A DNA stretch of 37,354 nt from Litorilituus sp. (lineage in GTDB: Bacteria > Pseudomonadota > Gammaproteobacteria > Enterobacterales > Alteromonadaceae), in NCBI GenBank assembly GCA_030754235.1, contig JASMAS010000067.1, positions 1 to 37,354 on the forward strand, in the 5' to 3' direction. This document shows positions 1-8,159 of the stretch, one piece after another. The position numbers and the translations under genes were made by a program. The first letter of the stretch is position 1. The number at the start of each line of letters is the position of its first letter. The notes beneath the pieces are model-generated. The model ran no database searches. It had not been told where the DNA came from and saw only the letters and a list, made by a program, of their open reading frames with translations.

Positions 1-147
1 ACAAACACTGTTTGAAGGATTCGGCTAAAAGCGCTTTAACTCTTTGTTGAGTAGTATTTGCTTAGAATGACTAGGCTACACACTACTCGCCGCGATTAAA
101 ACGCTTTTATCTCGAACAAAATTTAACCGCCAAAGATCAACAGACCC
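1..147. repeat. MITE-like repeat, copy 1 (left end outside window)
   Basis: The right end reads ...CAAAGATCAACAGACCC and is followed by TA (148-149). The same end closes the copies at 4215-4341 and 29527-29721. Those copies begin with the inverse end GGGTCTGTT, so this is one family of short non-coding elements with terminal inverted repeats and a TA target duplication. This copy carries both internal modules: the block at about 2-40 is shared with the 29.5 kb copy, and the block at about 60-105 is shared with the 4.2 kb copy. No transposase is encoded. Confidence 0.8.
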
Positions 148-524
148 TACTTAGCAGTTATTTTATTATATCCACCACCATGACCTATTTGTACTAATGC
201 ACCATTAATAAACTCTAAATAAGTACACTCATCTTTTGTGGTTAAACCGTCTTTATGTTTACGTTGCGTACGATAATAAAGCACACGAACCGTATCATTA
301 TTGACAGAATACATTTCAGAAAAGTCTGCTACATTAAGTTTTTCTTGTATATCAACGATACTTGCACCTAGTTGAAGACTATTTAGCTGTTTACGGTTTT
401 TATAACTTCTATCTTCATGATTAAAGCCAGTGCTATGTTCTACGCCATCATCACCTACCGAAATGACACAACCAGATAATGTTAACGGGGCAGCAACAAC
501 TAAAGCAATTATTGTTTTTTTCAT
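147..524 (-). CDS. Small outer-membrane lipoprotein, DUF3192-like
   Basis: A 125-residue protein with a type II signal peptide: MKK, a hydrophobic stretch, then lipobox LSGC with Cys19 as the lipidation site. The C-terminal half holds RVLYYRTQRKHKDGLTTKDE and a following Cys, which resembles the DUF3192 family of small lipoproteins in Alteromonadales; this is recognition from memory. Its function is unknown. The start chosen is the ATG at 522-524, because GGAG lies at a good distance before it; an in-frame ATG four codons upstream overlaps that ribosome-binding site. The stop codon TAG is formed at the junction with the MITE-like repeat (its TA is the target duplication and its G the first element base), so the native C-terminus may have been altered by the insertion. 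Confidence 0.8.
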   Translation of the reverse strand: MKKTIIALVVAAPLTLSGCVISVGDDGVEHSTGFNHEDRSYKNRKQLNSLQLGASIVDIQEKLNVADFSEMYSVNNDTVRVLYYRTQRKHKDGLTTKDECTYLEFINGALVQIGHGGGYNKITAK

Positions 525-562
525 TTTTAACTCCATATGGATTTATTCAATATATATTAATA

Positions 563-658
563 GGCTCTGTTGTTCTAACGAGGTTAAATTTTCCGAAAAA
601 AAAGCTTTTATCGCGACGAATAATACGTCAGCAAAAATTTTCGAAAGAACAACATCCC
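563..658. repeat. Second, distinct TA-flanked inverted-repeat element
   Basis: About 96 bp bounded by TA on both sides (561-562 and 659-660). The ends are imperfect inverted repeats: GGCTCTGTTGTTCT on the left, and GGGATGTTGTTCTTTCG as the reverse complement of the right end. The interior has no convincing gene. It differs from the GGGTCTGTTGATC family but shares its general architecture, so it may be a second MITE family. It lies between the divergent lipoprotein gene and the gene at 826. Confidence 0.5.
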
Positions 659-825
659 TAATTCACTAAAATAATTCAATTCCTATATAGCAAAAAACAA
701 ACCAACAATAAATAATAATTAAACTATTGATTATAAAGAATTTTAAATGATGACATAATAATAACTAGAGACTACAATTGTAATATCCACTAAAATATAG
801 TGAATTTTTTAAGGAGTTAATTAAA

Positions 826-1149
826 ATGACAATTCATGATGAAATATTAACCATAGCTAATCAAATTGCTAATATGGGTAAAAAGCCAACGGTTGCTTTA
901 ATTAAGACAAAATTAACAAAGTGCGTGCCTTTGCCTTTATTAATTTCGACCCTAAAAACGTGGCAGTATGATCCTGAATTTACGGCTTTACCTGAGGGTA
1001 AAACGAAAACTAGCACTGTACTAAGTGAAGAGAATGCCCCCATACACCATGAACTTAGCGAGGAGTTAAAAGAAATGAAACAAGAAATTATTGAATTAAA
1101 ACGATTGGTAACAGAATTATTAGCGCAGCAGAAAAAACAACAAGATTAA
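826..1149 (+). CDS. Small protein with predicted DNA-binding-like N-terminus and C-terminal coiled coil
   Basis: A 107-residue protein with no signal peptide. The N-terminal half (about 1-50) is helical with a basic patch GKKPTVALIKTKL, a spacing reminiscent of the small helical N-terminal domains of KfrA-like DNA-binding proteins. After a linker, residues about 72-102 form a heptad-like Leu/Ile-rich helix (ELKEMKQEIIELKRLVTELL), predicted to be a coiled coil. AAGGAG lies 9 nt before the ATG. It is a single gene closed by a terminator at 1233-1275. The function is not recognised; a small cytoplasmic regulator is a guess from shape only. Confidence 0.65.
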   Translation: MTIHDEILTIANQIANMGKKPTVALIKTKLTKCVPLPLLISTLKTWQYDPEFTALPEGKTKTSTVLSEENAPIHHELSEELKEMKQEIIELKRLVTELLAQQKKQQD

Positions 1150-1232
1150 CAGTGCTTAATTCACGATAAACTAACGCGTTAATAACGAGTATATTACCCA
1201 TGGAATAACGCAAAAGTCATTAAAAATAGCTG

Positions 1233-1275
1233 CTAGATAAACATTTAATAAGCCAAATGCTGTTTATCTAGTTTT
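1233..1275. terminator. Bidirectional hairpin terminator between the 826 gene and syd
   Basis: An 11-bp perfect stem, CTAGATAAACA (1233-1243) with TGTTTATCTAG (1261-1271), followed by TTTT. Further pairing inside the loop (ATTT/AAAT) lengthens the stem with a small bulge. It sits between convergent genes, so it can serve both. Confidence 0.65.
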
Positions 1276-1290
1276 GCAATGGTAATTGCC

Positions 1291-1881
1291 TCAGGCTAAC
1301 GGCTTTAACATAGCAATAAAGTCAACAATTGAGTCTGCTATTTTTTTATGGGGTTTACACCCAACTCGCTCAACCCACACCGCACCAGAGTTATTATCAA
1401 AAGAAATAATCGTATCTTCCTCATCTGTAACAGCAAAAAAAACAGTGATTTCTTGCTTCAACCTTTGCTTCATCAGAATGTGGCCAATAATATTTTCTTG
1501 AAGGCGCTGAAAATCATCTTCATTCCATGCAAATAATAAAGAAAGTTTACCATCGTCGCATTGCGCCTCAAGGCTTTCACTAAAAATGCTAGTGAAATAA
1601 TTTTTTATATCTTGGTGTAACGTGATATTAAGCGCTGACTCTACATTATCGAAATTAAGCTGTTCTTCATCAATAGAGGCAGGTTGCCAGAAAACATTGC
1701 CCGCTATCAATGAGCTATTGTGCTTTTGGCGCTGCTCACAGGGAGATGGCCACAGTGCATCTTGTTCAACTTGAGGTAAACTCCCAAGTACTTTTTGAAA
1801 ATTGCTGACATAATGCTGGGCAAATTGTTTAATGGTTTTCACAACGCTAAGATTACTATTTACTGAATTTGATGATGTCAT
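1291..1881 (-). CDS. syd: Syd, SecY-interacting protein
   Basis: A 196-residue protein that closely follows E. coli Syd (181 aa). Visible matches are the PSPCE segment near residue 46, FWQPA, the NVESALNITLH region, and FAWNEDDFQRLQENIIGHIL matching the TWSEDDFRRVQENLIGHLV region of Syd; the C-terminus ends in MLKPLA, like QLKPLL. Syd binds the cytoplasmic face of SecY and is thought to monitor the SecYEG translocon. There is no signal peptide or membrane segment, as expected for a peripheral protein. The gene diverges from queF across 65 bp, the same pairing as in E. coli, which supports the call. Confidence 0.95.
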   Translation of the reverse strand: MTSSNSVNSNLSVVKTIKQFAQHYVSNFQKVLGSLPQVEQDALWPSPCEQRQKHNSSLIAGNVFWQPASIDEEQLNFDNVESALNITLHQDIKNYFTSIFSESLEAQCDDGKLSLLFAWNEDDFQRLQENIIGHILMKQRLKQEITVFFAVTDEEDTIISFDNNSGAVWVERVGCKPHKKIADSIVDFIAMLKPLA

Positions 1882-1946
1882 CTGACGCTAAGATCCTTTA
1901 AAATATGCCATGAACCTCTTAAGAATTACATGGTAGAAGAAAAGAT

Positions 1947-2810
1947 ATGGCTACTTATCAAAATGATAAAGCACTAAGTAAATTAACACTTGGTAAAGCA
2001 ACCGAATATTGCAGTGAATATAACCCAGATTTACTCCAAGCGGTACCTCGAAGCCTAAATAGAGATGATTTATTACTTTCACATGACAAACTGCCTTTTT
2101 TAGGCGAAGACATTTGGTATGGCTACGAATTGTCATGGCTTAATAATAAAGGTAAGCCTATTGTCGCAGTAGCCGAGTTTCGCTTCCCATGTACCAGTGT
2201 AAATATTGTTGAGTCAAAATCATTCAAACTCTATTTGAATAGCTTTAATCAAACCAAGTTTAAAGACATAAAGGCGGTTGAAGCGATACTGAGCAAAGAT
2301 TTATCAACTTTATGTGGGGCTACTGCAACAGTTTGCTTATTTGGTGTTGAACAATGCCCAGCATTGACTATAAAAGCTTCCGACGAAGACACAAACTGTA
2401 TTGACGATAAAGATATCAGCATCAATAGTTACCAACTTTCTGCACAGATATTAGCAAAGGCGCAAGATAAAAACGACACTAGCTCTGTTTTATCGGAAAA
2501 ACTGGTCAGTCACTTACTTAAATCAAACTGCTTGATCACCAATCAACCTGATTGGGCCAGTGTTTACATTGATTATAAAGGGAAGCCAATTAATCACAGT
2601 ATATTACTTCAATATTTGATCTCGTTTCGTCAGCACAATGAATTTCATGAGCAATGTGTAGAGCGTATATTTTGTGATTTACAAAAATACTGCCAATTAG
2701 AAGAGTTAACGGTATTCGCACGCTATACTCGTCGAGGTGGATTAGATATTAACCCGTTTAGGAGCACTCACTTAACTTATGCTCCAAACGGAAGAACATT
2801 ACGACAATAA
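1947..2810 (+). CDS. queF: NADPH-dependent 7-cyano-7-deazaguanine (preQ0) reductase
   Basis: A 287-residue long-form (YqfI-type) QueF that reduces the nitrile of preQ0 to the aminomethyl group of preQ1 in queuosine biosynthesis. Family segments are plain: TLGKATEY, VPRSLNRD, ESKSFKLYLNSFNQT, SHLLKSNCLITNQPDW and HNEFHEQCVERIF. Cys195 in SNCLIT is the nucleophile that forms the thioimide, Asp202 in QPDW is the likely proton donor, and the ESKS segment belongs to the NADPH site. The duplicated T-fold length (about 280 aa) matches E. coli. No preQ1 riboswitch is visible in the 65-bp gap to syd. It is monocistronic and convergent with metY. Confidence 0.96.
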   Translation: MATYQNDKALSKLTLGKATEYCSEYNPDLLQAVPRSLNRDDLLLSHDKLPFLGEDIWYGYELSWLNNKGKPIVAVAEFRFPCTSVNIVESKSFKLYLNSFNQTKFKDIKAVEAILSKDLSTLCGATATVCLFGVEQCPALTIKASDEDTNCIDDKDISINSYQLSAQILAKAQDKNDTSSVLSEKLVSHLLKSNCLITNQPDWASVYIDYKGKPINHSILLQYLISFRQHNEFHEQCVERIFCDLQKYCQLEELTVFARYTRRGGLDINPFRSTHLTYAPNGRTLRQ

Positions 2811-2825
2811 GGGTAATGCCAGTCG

Positions 2826-4103
2826 CTATACCTGGCTAGCCGCTAGCGCTTGTTCAAGATCAGCAAGAATATCTTCAATATGTTCTATACCAATAGATAA
2901 ACGAACCATCTCTTTACTTACACCCGCTTTTTCCAACTCTTGTGCGTTTAGCTGGCGATGAGTCGTAGAAGCGGGATGGCAAGCTAACGACTTAGCATCA
3001 CCAATATTAACTAAGCGAACAATCAAGGATAAAGCATCAATAAATTTAGCCCCTGCAGTTTCACCACCTTTTATACCAAAACTGAGAATACCACTGCTGC
3101 CTTCAGGTAAGTATTTTTGTGCTAAAGCATAATCACATGAACTCTCTAAGCCAGAGTAGTTCACCCAAGAAACACAATCATGCTGTGCTAAAAATTCAGC
3201 AACTCTCTGGCTGTTAAAGCAATGACGTTCCATTCTCAATGGTAGGGTTTCTAAGCCTTGAAGAATTAAAAACACATTCATTGGTGAGATGGCTGCGCCC
3301 ATGTTTCTTAAGGGCACGACACGTGCTCTAGCAATAAATGCAGCAGGGCCAAATGTTTGTGTATAGCTTACACCATGATAGGAAGGGTCGGGTAAATTAA
3401 GCTGGGAAAAACGCTCTTTATGCTCATCCCAAGGGAACTTACCCGAGTCAACAATAATACCACCAATAGAGGTCCCATGGCCGCCAATGTATTTAGTTAA
3501 TGAATGCACAACAATGTCGGCTCCATGTTCAAATGGGCGACATAATGAAGGACTCGCAACGGTATTATCAACAATTAGTGGCACACCGTGGTTATGAGCA
3601 ATCTCAGCCATTTGTGCTAAGTCTGCAACATTACCCGAAGGATTGCCTATAGTTTCACAAAATACTCCTTTGGTATTCTCATCAATCAAACTTTCTAAGC
3701 CAGCAAAATCATCATGACTGGCAAACCGAACTTCAATACCCTGTTGTGGTAAAGTATGTGCAAATAAGTTATACGTTCCGCCATACAATTTATTGATACT
3801 GACAATATTATCACCCACTTTAGCTAAAGTTTGAATAGTTGCAGTAATTGCTGCCATACCAGACGCCATTGCTAAGGACGCAATACCCCCTTCTAAATCT
3901 GCAACCCTTTGCTCTAAAACGGCCTGAGTTGGGTTACCTATTCTGGTGTAAATATTACCTTCAACTTTTAAATCAAAAAGATCTGCACCATGTTGAGTAT
4001 CATCGAAGGCATAACTTGTTGTTTGATATATTGGAACAGCCACGGCTTTACTCGTTTGTTCTGGCGTATAACCGCCATGAACGGCTGTAGTTTCTTTGCG
4101 CAT
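2826..4103 (-). CDS. metY: O-acetylhomoserine sulfhydrylase (aminocarboxypropyltransferase), PLP enzyme
   Basis: A 425-residue enzyme of the Cys/Met-metabolism PLP family. It is expected to make homocysteine (or methionine) from O-acetylhomoserine and sulfide (or methanethiol). Signatures are TTAVHGGY at the N-terminus, VPIYQTTSYAF, YTRIGNPTQAVLEQR, and the PLP lysine Lys204 in SLTKYIGGHG. A long insertion and the total length near 425 aa favour MetY over the shorter MetB/MetC/MetZ relatives. An upstream in-frame ATG would add 19 residues (to 4160), but the start at 4103 is preferred because homologues begin near MRKETTAVH and AGGAA precedes it. No MetJ-type box was seen upstream. It could also be annotated as a cysteine synthase-like bifunctional enzyme. 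Confidence 0.9.
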   Translation of the reverse strand: MRKETTAVHGGYTPEQTSKAVAVPIYQTTSYAFDDTQHGADLFDLKVEGNIYTRIGNPTQAVLEQRVADLEGGIASLAMASGMAAITATIQTLAKVGDNIVSINKLYGGTYNLFAHTLPQQGIEVRFASHDDFAGLESLIDENTKGVFCETIGNPSGNVADLAQMAEIAHNHGVPLIVDNTVASPSLCRPFEHGADIVVHSLTKYIGGHGTSIGGIIVDSGKFPWDEHKERFSQLNLPDPSYHGVSYTQTFGPAAFIARARVVPLRNMGAAISPMNVFLILQGLETLPLRMERHCFNSQRVAEFLAQHDCVSWVNYSGLESSCDYALAQKYLPEGSSGILSFGIKGGETAGAKFIDALSLIVRLVNIGDAKSLACHPASTTHRQLNAQELEKAGVSKEMVRLSIGIEHIEDILADLEQALAASQV

Positions 4104-4183
4104 AATAAAGTTCCTAAACAGTTCAAAAAACTTATCATAGCGATTATGATGTAAAATCAAAAAGATGAAATAATGCTTGAGCT

Positions 4184-4213
4184 AAGTTATTTAGTTATAT
4201 ACTGAAATAACTT
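4184..4213. repeat. Inverted repeat upstream of metY
   Basis: AAGTTATTT (4184-4192) and AAATAACTT (4205-4213) form a perfect 9-bp inverted repeat with a 12-nt spacer. It lies about 80 bp before metY and abuts the MITE-like repeat. It may be an operator or simply part of the insertion site. Confidence 0.4.
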
Positions 4214-4214
4214 A

Positions 4215-4341
4215 GGGTCTGTTAAACTTTCGAGATTACTGTTGCAGCGAATTGCTTAGAATGACTAGGCTACACACTACTTGCCGCGATTAAAACGCTT
4301 TTATCTCGAAAAAAATTTAACCGCCAAAGATCAACAGACCC
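4215..4341. repeat. MITE-like repeat, copy 2 (127 bp)
   Basis: A complete copy bounded by GGGTCTGTT and AACAGACCC and flanked by TA (4213-4214 and 4342-4343). The interior matches copy 1 from about position 60 onward (the TTGCTTAGAATGACTAGGC block) but lacks the block shared by copies 1 and 3. It is inserted upstream of metY and carries no gene. Confidence 0.85.
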
Positions 4342-4543
4342 TAAAATTCAATGGTTAATATGATCATTCAGCGTGTTTTTTCGTTTGGAGTGGACGCAGA
4401 GCAATCGCTCAAAAAATAAAAATAAGTGGCTAGGTCAAGCGATGTAGCATCATTTACTCTTCTGTTGTTTGATATAGAACAATCTTTTTGATAATAGCGA
4501 AATATTTCTAGACATCCGCGCATATTTGAATACAATCACGCAT

Positions 4544-4561
4544 CTTATCAATTTTGATAAG
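4544..4561. promoter_or_regulatory. Inverted repeat before the 4597 gene, possible operator
   Basis: CTTATCA (4544-4550) and TGATAAG (4555-4561) form a perfect 7-bp inverted repeat with a 4-nt spacer. It ends 35 bp upstream of the start codon, where a promoter or regulator site would lie. No known factor is recognised. Confidence 0.35.
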
Positions 4562-4596
4562 TTTATCTTACTTATTTATCGTCCTGGAGAATAATC

Positions 4597-4785
4597 ATGA
4601 ATGTTGATCAACACATTAAAGTAGCACAATGGCACTTAGAGCAAGCTCGTTTACACAACGTTAGCGATCATAGTTGTGGCTGCCCTGCTAACAAACATGA
4701 CCAACGTGCAATTGATGCAGTTGAAGCTGGCTTAATCATTGAAGAAAAGGCGTGTACTCTAGAAGCGAAAGAAGCTCGCGCCTAA
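4597..4785 (+). CDS. Small Cys/His-containing protein of unknown function
   Basis: A 62-residue acidic, helical protein with no signal peptide. It starts MNVDQHIKVAQWHLEQAR and carries a compact HSCGCPANKH segment (residues about 26-34) with two Cys flanked by His, which could bind a metal or be redox-active. A third Cys lies at about residue 52. GGAG sits 9 nt before the ATG, and a strong terminator follows 25 bp after the stop, so this looks like a genuine single-gene unit. The family is not recognised. Confidence 0.7.
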   Translation: MNVDQHIKVAQWHLEQARLHNVSDHSCGCPANKHDQRAIDAVEAGLIIEEKACTLEAKEARA

Positions 4786-4810
4786 CGCTAATTGCTGCAT
4801 AAGCATTATA

Positions 4811-4840
4811 CGAGCAATAACTTTTTATTGCTCGCTTTAT
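4811..4840 (+). terminator. Rho-independent terminator after the 4597 gene
   Basis: A perfect 10-bp stem, CGAGCAATAA (4811-4820) with TTATTGCTCG (4825-4834) and a 4-nt loop CTTT, followed by CTTTAT. It may also serve the convergent gene at 4965. Confidence 0.7.
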
Positions 4841-4964
4841 CACTTAAACTGAACTGCCAATACATCACACTTTATAGATATCATTTTCTCTGTAAAACAA
4901 TGTTCGATAAAAATCAGCCTTTAAAAACGTTACCTCCCTATAAAGTGAATAAGACTAAACATCA

Positions 4965-5681
4965 TTATTGTACACAAATAAAACTTCCGATAGTTAACCT
5001 TCCCTTTTTAGGCTCTGAAGACAAGCCTAACGCTGGGTTAATGTTACCTGAATGTAAAATATTACTGGGGTAAATCACGGCTCTGTTCATACAAGCGTCA
5101 ACCGAATGCAATTGTTCATACATGCTGTTACTACCACTCATATAGCAAGGGTTTTTATGTAATTGATTTGCAATAGCTTCTTTTTTTAATTGAGTACCAT
5201 AGCTAATTAACCTCTTAGCGGTAATCACTTCAAATGTACTTTTATTATGTCTGTAAAAGGAGGTTCCACCATGCTCAGCTCCACATAAGTAATGCACCAC
5301 CGCAAATTGATTGCTATGGGTGGTATCAAAATGCGGCAACATTTGCATTGGCTTTAACTGTTCAGGGGGCGTATCAGAAATAGCAAATGCCGATATTACT
5401 GTCTTAGCACTGTGAGCATTTTCAAAGCCAAAGCATGATTTAAATTGCGGTAAGTATTTTGAGCAAATTTGTTCGCTGTATATTCTGGGTGTTAACGTGC
5501 GTTTACCTGGGTAAAAGTTTTGTCGATCGGCTTTAAATGAAGAACCGTCTCCGGCAAAGGTAATTAAATCATCGGGTTGATTAGCAAAATCATCAATGAT
5601 CAACAACGGTGTATTTTCTCTACCAATAGTAAGCTTGGTGAAGCTAGGATTATCATTTAAAGTAAAATCAGCCATATTCAA
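4965..5681 (-). CDS. DUF6445-like protein with Fe(II)/2-oxoglutarate dioxygenase-type residues
   Basis: A 238-residue cytoplasmic protein, last of the minus-strand receptor/halogenase group. The residue pattern fits a 2-oxoglutarate/Fe(II) dioxygenase: His117-Phe-Asp119 in LPHFDTTHSNQFAVVHYL, GGTSFYRH, distal His210 in NILHSGN, and Arg228 in KKGRLTIGSF as a possible 2-oxoglutarate anchor. Proteins of this type (DUF6445) are often encoded with SapC, flavin halogenases and TonB receptors; that association is from memory. Its substrate is unknown. The TTG at 5679-5681 is chosen as the start because AAGGGA lies 7 nt before it; the in-frame ATG two codons later (5673-5675) is 13 nt from the same site. 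The gap to sapC is 27 bp, suggesting one transcript. Confidence 0.75.
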   Translation of the reverse strand: MNMADFTLNDNPSFTKLTIGRENTPLLIIDDFANQPDDLITFAGDGSSFKADRQNFYPGKRTLTPRIYSEQICSKYLPQFKSCFGFENAHSAKTVISAFAISDTPPEQLKPMQMLPHFDTTHSNQFAVVHYLCGAEHGGTSFYRHNKSTFEVITAKRLISYGTQLKKEAIANQLHKNPCYMSGSNSMYEQLHSVDACMNRAVIYPSNILHSGNINPALGLSSEPKKGRLTIGSFICVQ

Positions 5682-5708
5682 TGTCTATTCCCTTCATACC
5701 TTTGATGT

Positions 5709-6437
5709 TTACACCAGCCGTTTATTTTTTAAATCAATTAAGGCATGAATTTGCCCAAGTGACGTACTCAGGGTGTATATTGCGGGTAGCACACCGGCTT
5801 TATGTAATATTAATATTTGTTCATCCGTTAACTTCGCCATTTTTTCTTGATCTACCGTATATAAACCATTTAATCGGGTAGATTGCTGATTAACAAAAGT
5901 AACTTCTAATGACATTGATTGTAATAAATCCATGTCCTGTAAATGCTCTATGCAAATTTTATTATCGGTTTCTCCCTTTAGTAGGGCTGCAAGGCAAGAT
6001 TTAACGTCTTGAAAATACTCAGTGTCGAGACCTTTTTCATCAAATAAAGCCACCCCGTCTTTTGAAGTTATGGCTGAGCTATCACTGTCAATACAAACGA
6101 TATAATCACCTTCGTTAGCACGTTGTTGAGTACTGCTGTCAGGATTTCCCACAAAGAAGGGTTGACGCCTAATCTGTAAGGGTAAATAAAGTCCCTGCCA
6201 TTGCTCTTCTTGCCAAAATAAATTTTCGCCTGCTTCAAAGCCTAACATAGCAGCAAAAACAAACTGCCCTGTCTCAGCATCTTTAGTTAATACGATGGGA
6301 TATTGAATAGCTAAGTTTGAGAATTCAGACAGCACTACAGGAATAAGATGAAGGCCTTTACCATGCAATTCTCTTTTATTGGGATCTATTTTTATTTTTA
6401 AGTGGTTTTTGTTATCCACTGCAACTAAATTCGCCAT
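5709..6437 (-). CDS. SapC-family protein
   Basis: A 242-residue soluble protein of the SapC family (Pfam PF07277). Recognised features are the N-terminal HLIPVVLSEFSNLAIQYPIV segment, then FVFAAMLGFEAGENLFW and the LYLPLQIRRQPFFVG segment, followed by a C-terminal half dominated by helix-like and acidic stretches. The family was named from a Campylobacter S-layer locus but occurs widely in proteobacteria next to TonB-dependent receptors and flavin halogenases, where its function is unsettled. Gaps of 33 bp to the halogenase and 27 bp to the DUF6445-like gene indicate co-transcription. No signal peptide is visible, so it probably acts in the cytoplasm. Confidence 0.88.
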   Translation of the reverse strand: MANLVAVDNKNHLKIKIDPNKRELHGKGLHLIPVVLSEFSNLAIQYPIVLTKDAETGQFVFAAMLGFEAGENLFWQEEQWQGLYLPLQIRRQPFFVGNPDSSTQQRANEGDYIVCIDSDSSAITSKDGVALFDEKGLDTEYFQDVKSCLAALLKGETDNKICIEHLQDMDLLQSMSLEVTFVNQQSTRLNGLYTVDQEKMAKLTDEQILILHKAGVLPAIYTLSTSLGQIHALIDLKNKRLV

Positions 6438-6470
6438 TGATGACCACTCTCTTTTCGATAACTTAATTTA

Positions 6471-8054
6471 TTAAATGCGATTAAAGCCAAACTCGTTAAC
6501 TTTATTAAGTAATTCTCTATTGGTTGGCAAGGTTGAAACGGCCTTATCGATCATTTTCTTATTTTGTGCAAATTGACGTTCTGCAAAATCAGTGTCATCA
6601 AGCGCATAGGGCGAATGACTATAATCACTTTCAAACCCCATTCCATATAGAACATACTGATAACTTGCCGCAGGAAACACTTCATTATTACTGGTAAAGT
6701 CGATATCCATTGGTGAGCGGTACTGCCACAACTGCATTAGATCTTGTAAGCTCTGTGGAATACTCTTAGGATCACGATTGTCACTCCAGAACTTATTGTC
6801 ATTTCGTTTACTTAAAATGTAATGTAACTTAAGAAAATCGATAATTTTTTCCCAACGATATAAGGCTATTTCATTAAATCTCTTTGCGACAATATCCATT
6901 ACATCACGAGATTGGGGTAATTGTTCACTGACCATTTGTGCCGCAAGCTCCACCATAACCAAAGCCGATGCTTCAAGTGGCTCTAAAAATCCTGCAGATA
7001 AACCAATGGCAACACAATTATTTTGCCAAAGTTTTTCTCTATGCCCACTAACAATAGGGATTTTTCGCACGGTTAATGAATCAAACGAGTCACCGACATA
7101 TTCGGCTAACACTTTTCTAGCCTGCTCTTCTGACGAATGTTGACTAGAATAGACGTAACCTACACCTCGTCGGTGCTGTAAGCCAATATCCCATATCCAG
7201 CCAGCTTCTTGACCTGTGGAAATGGTATGAGAGGCAATCGAAGAGTGTTCATTTTCGTAAGGGACTTGTACCGCTAAAGCGGTATCAATAAAGAGAATGT
7301 CACTGCAACTTTTAAAAGGTACTTGGTAATGTTTACCCAACAAAAGAGAAGAAAAGCCAGAACAATCAACAAATAATTCGCCAGCAATATCACCATTACT
7401 TTTAGTCGTTACTGACGCGATATCGCCATTGTTTACTGAATTAACAGCAACAACATCGTCGAGAACATGTGTGATACCTAGATTTTCAGTGCAATGTTTT
7501 TGCAAGAACACGGCAAACTTTCCAGAATCTAAGTGATAGGCATAATTAGCGACGTCTGCAAACTCCGCTGTTCTAATGGTTTTAGGTGCGAGTCCATGTT
7601 CACAAACAGCTTCTTGAAAACAAACCTCAGCAGAGAATGACTGAGCATCTTGATTAGCTTGTTTTGCTAACCAATGTGCGGCCAAGTCTCCTTTACCAAA
7701 ACCTTGTGGTAAAACGAGCGGATGATAGTAGAAATCCTTTTCTGAGCCGTCAACCCATTTAGCAAATTTGGCTCCTTGCTTAAAGCTGGCATCGCACTCT
7801 CGAATAAAATCGGTTTCACTGATGCCTAAAGCAATAAGCGTGCTACGCATTGTTGGCCAAGTACCTTCACCAACCCCTACCGCGGGTATATTGGGTGACT
7901 CAACTAAAATAACCTTCAACCCATCAGCGGTATTACTTTTATGTTTTGCTGCTAGCCTTCCTGCCGTAAGCCAGCCAGCAATACCGCCACCAACAATCAC
8001 AACAGTTTTGGTTAATTTATTATTTTCACGCCTGTTTTCATTTGCATCATTCAT
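6471..8054 (-). CDS. Flavin-dependent tryptophan halogenase-family protein
   Basis: A 527-residue protein of the tryptophan-halogenase family (Pfam PF04820). The FAD-binding motif VGGGIAGW is at 21-28, and GVGEGTWP (60-67) corresponds to the family GVGEAT segment. Lys92 in SFKQGAKF aligns with the catalytic lysine of PrnA/RebH (Lys79), which carries hypohalous acid to the substrate. The WxWxIP signature is present as WIWDIG (286-291), with Gly in place of Pro. EPLEAS (358-363) keeps the Glu and Ser of the active-site/halide loop. Receptor-linked members are a separate branch from antibiotic-pathway halogenases and their substrate is not established. Whether it halogenates at all is open. It sits between the receptor and sapC. 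Confidence 0.85.
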   Translation of the reverse strand: MNDANENRRENNKLTKTVVIVGGGIAGWLTAGRLAAKHKSNTADGLKVILVESPNIPAVGVGEGTWPTMRSTLIALGISETDFIRECDASFKQGAKFAKWVDGSEKDFYYHPLVLPQGFGKGDLAAHWLAKQANQDAQSFSAEVCFQEAVCEHGLAPKTIRTAEFADVANYAYHLDSGKFAVFLQKHCTENLGITHVLDDVVAVNSVNNGDIASVTTKSNGDIAGELFVDCSGFSSLLLGKHYQVPFKSCSDILFIDTALAVQVPYENEHSSIASHTISTGQEAGWIWDIGLQHRRGVGYVYSSQHSSEEQARKVLAEYVGDSFDSLTVRKIPIVSGHREKLWQNNCVAIGLSAGFLEPLEASALVMVELAAQMVSEQLPQSRDVMDIVAKRFNEIALYRWEKIIDFLKLHYILSKRNDNKFWSDNRDPKSIPQSLQDLMQLWQYRSPMDIDFTSNNEVFPAASYQYVLYGMGFESDYSHSPYALDDTDFAERQFAQNKKMIDKAVSTLPTNRELLNKVNEFGFNRI

Positions 8055-8159
8055 AATATGTACACTCTGATGTTAGTAATACTAGCGTTGTTTATTTACT
8101 TAATATGGACTTCTCTTGCATAGCAGTCGAAGTCCATGAGTATTTAGCCTTAATTAAGA

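Noticed and set aside
1882..1946. preQ1 riboswitch before queF
   Set aside because: The gap to syd is only 65 bp and shows no preQ1 aptamer features.
4792..5073. A 93-codon plus-strand frame after the 4597 gene
   Set aside because: It begins just after the stop, spans the terminator hairpin and overlaps the end of the DUF6445-like gene on the other strand; no domain or ribosome-binding site.
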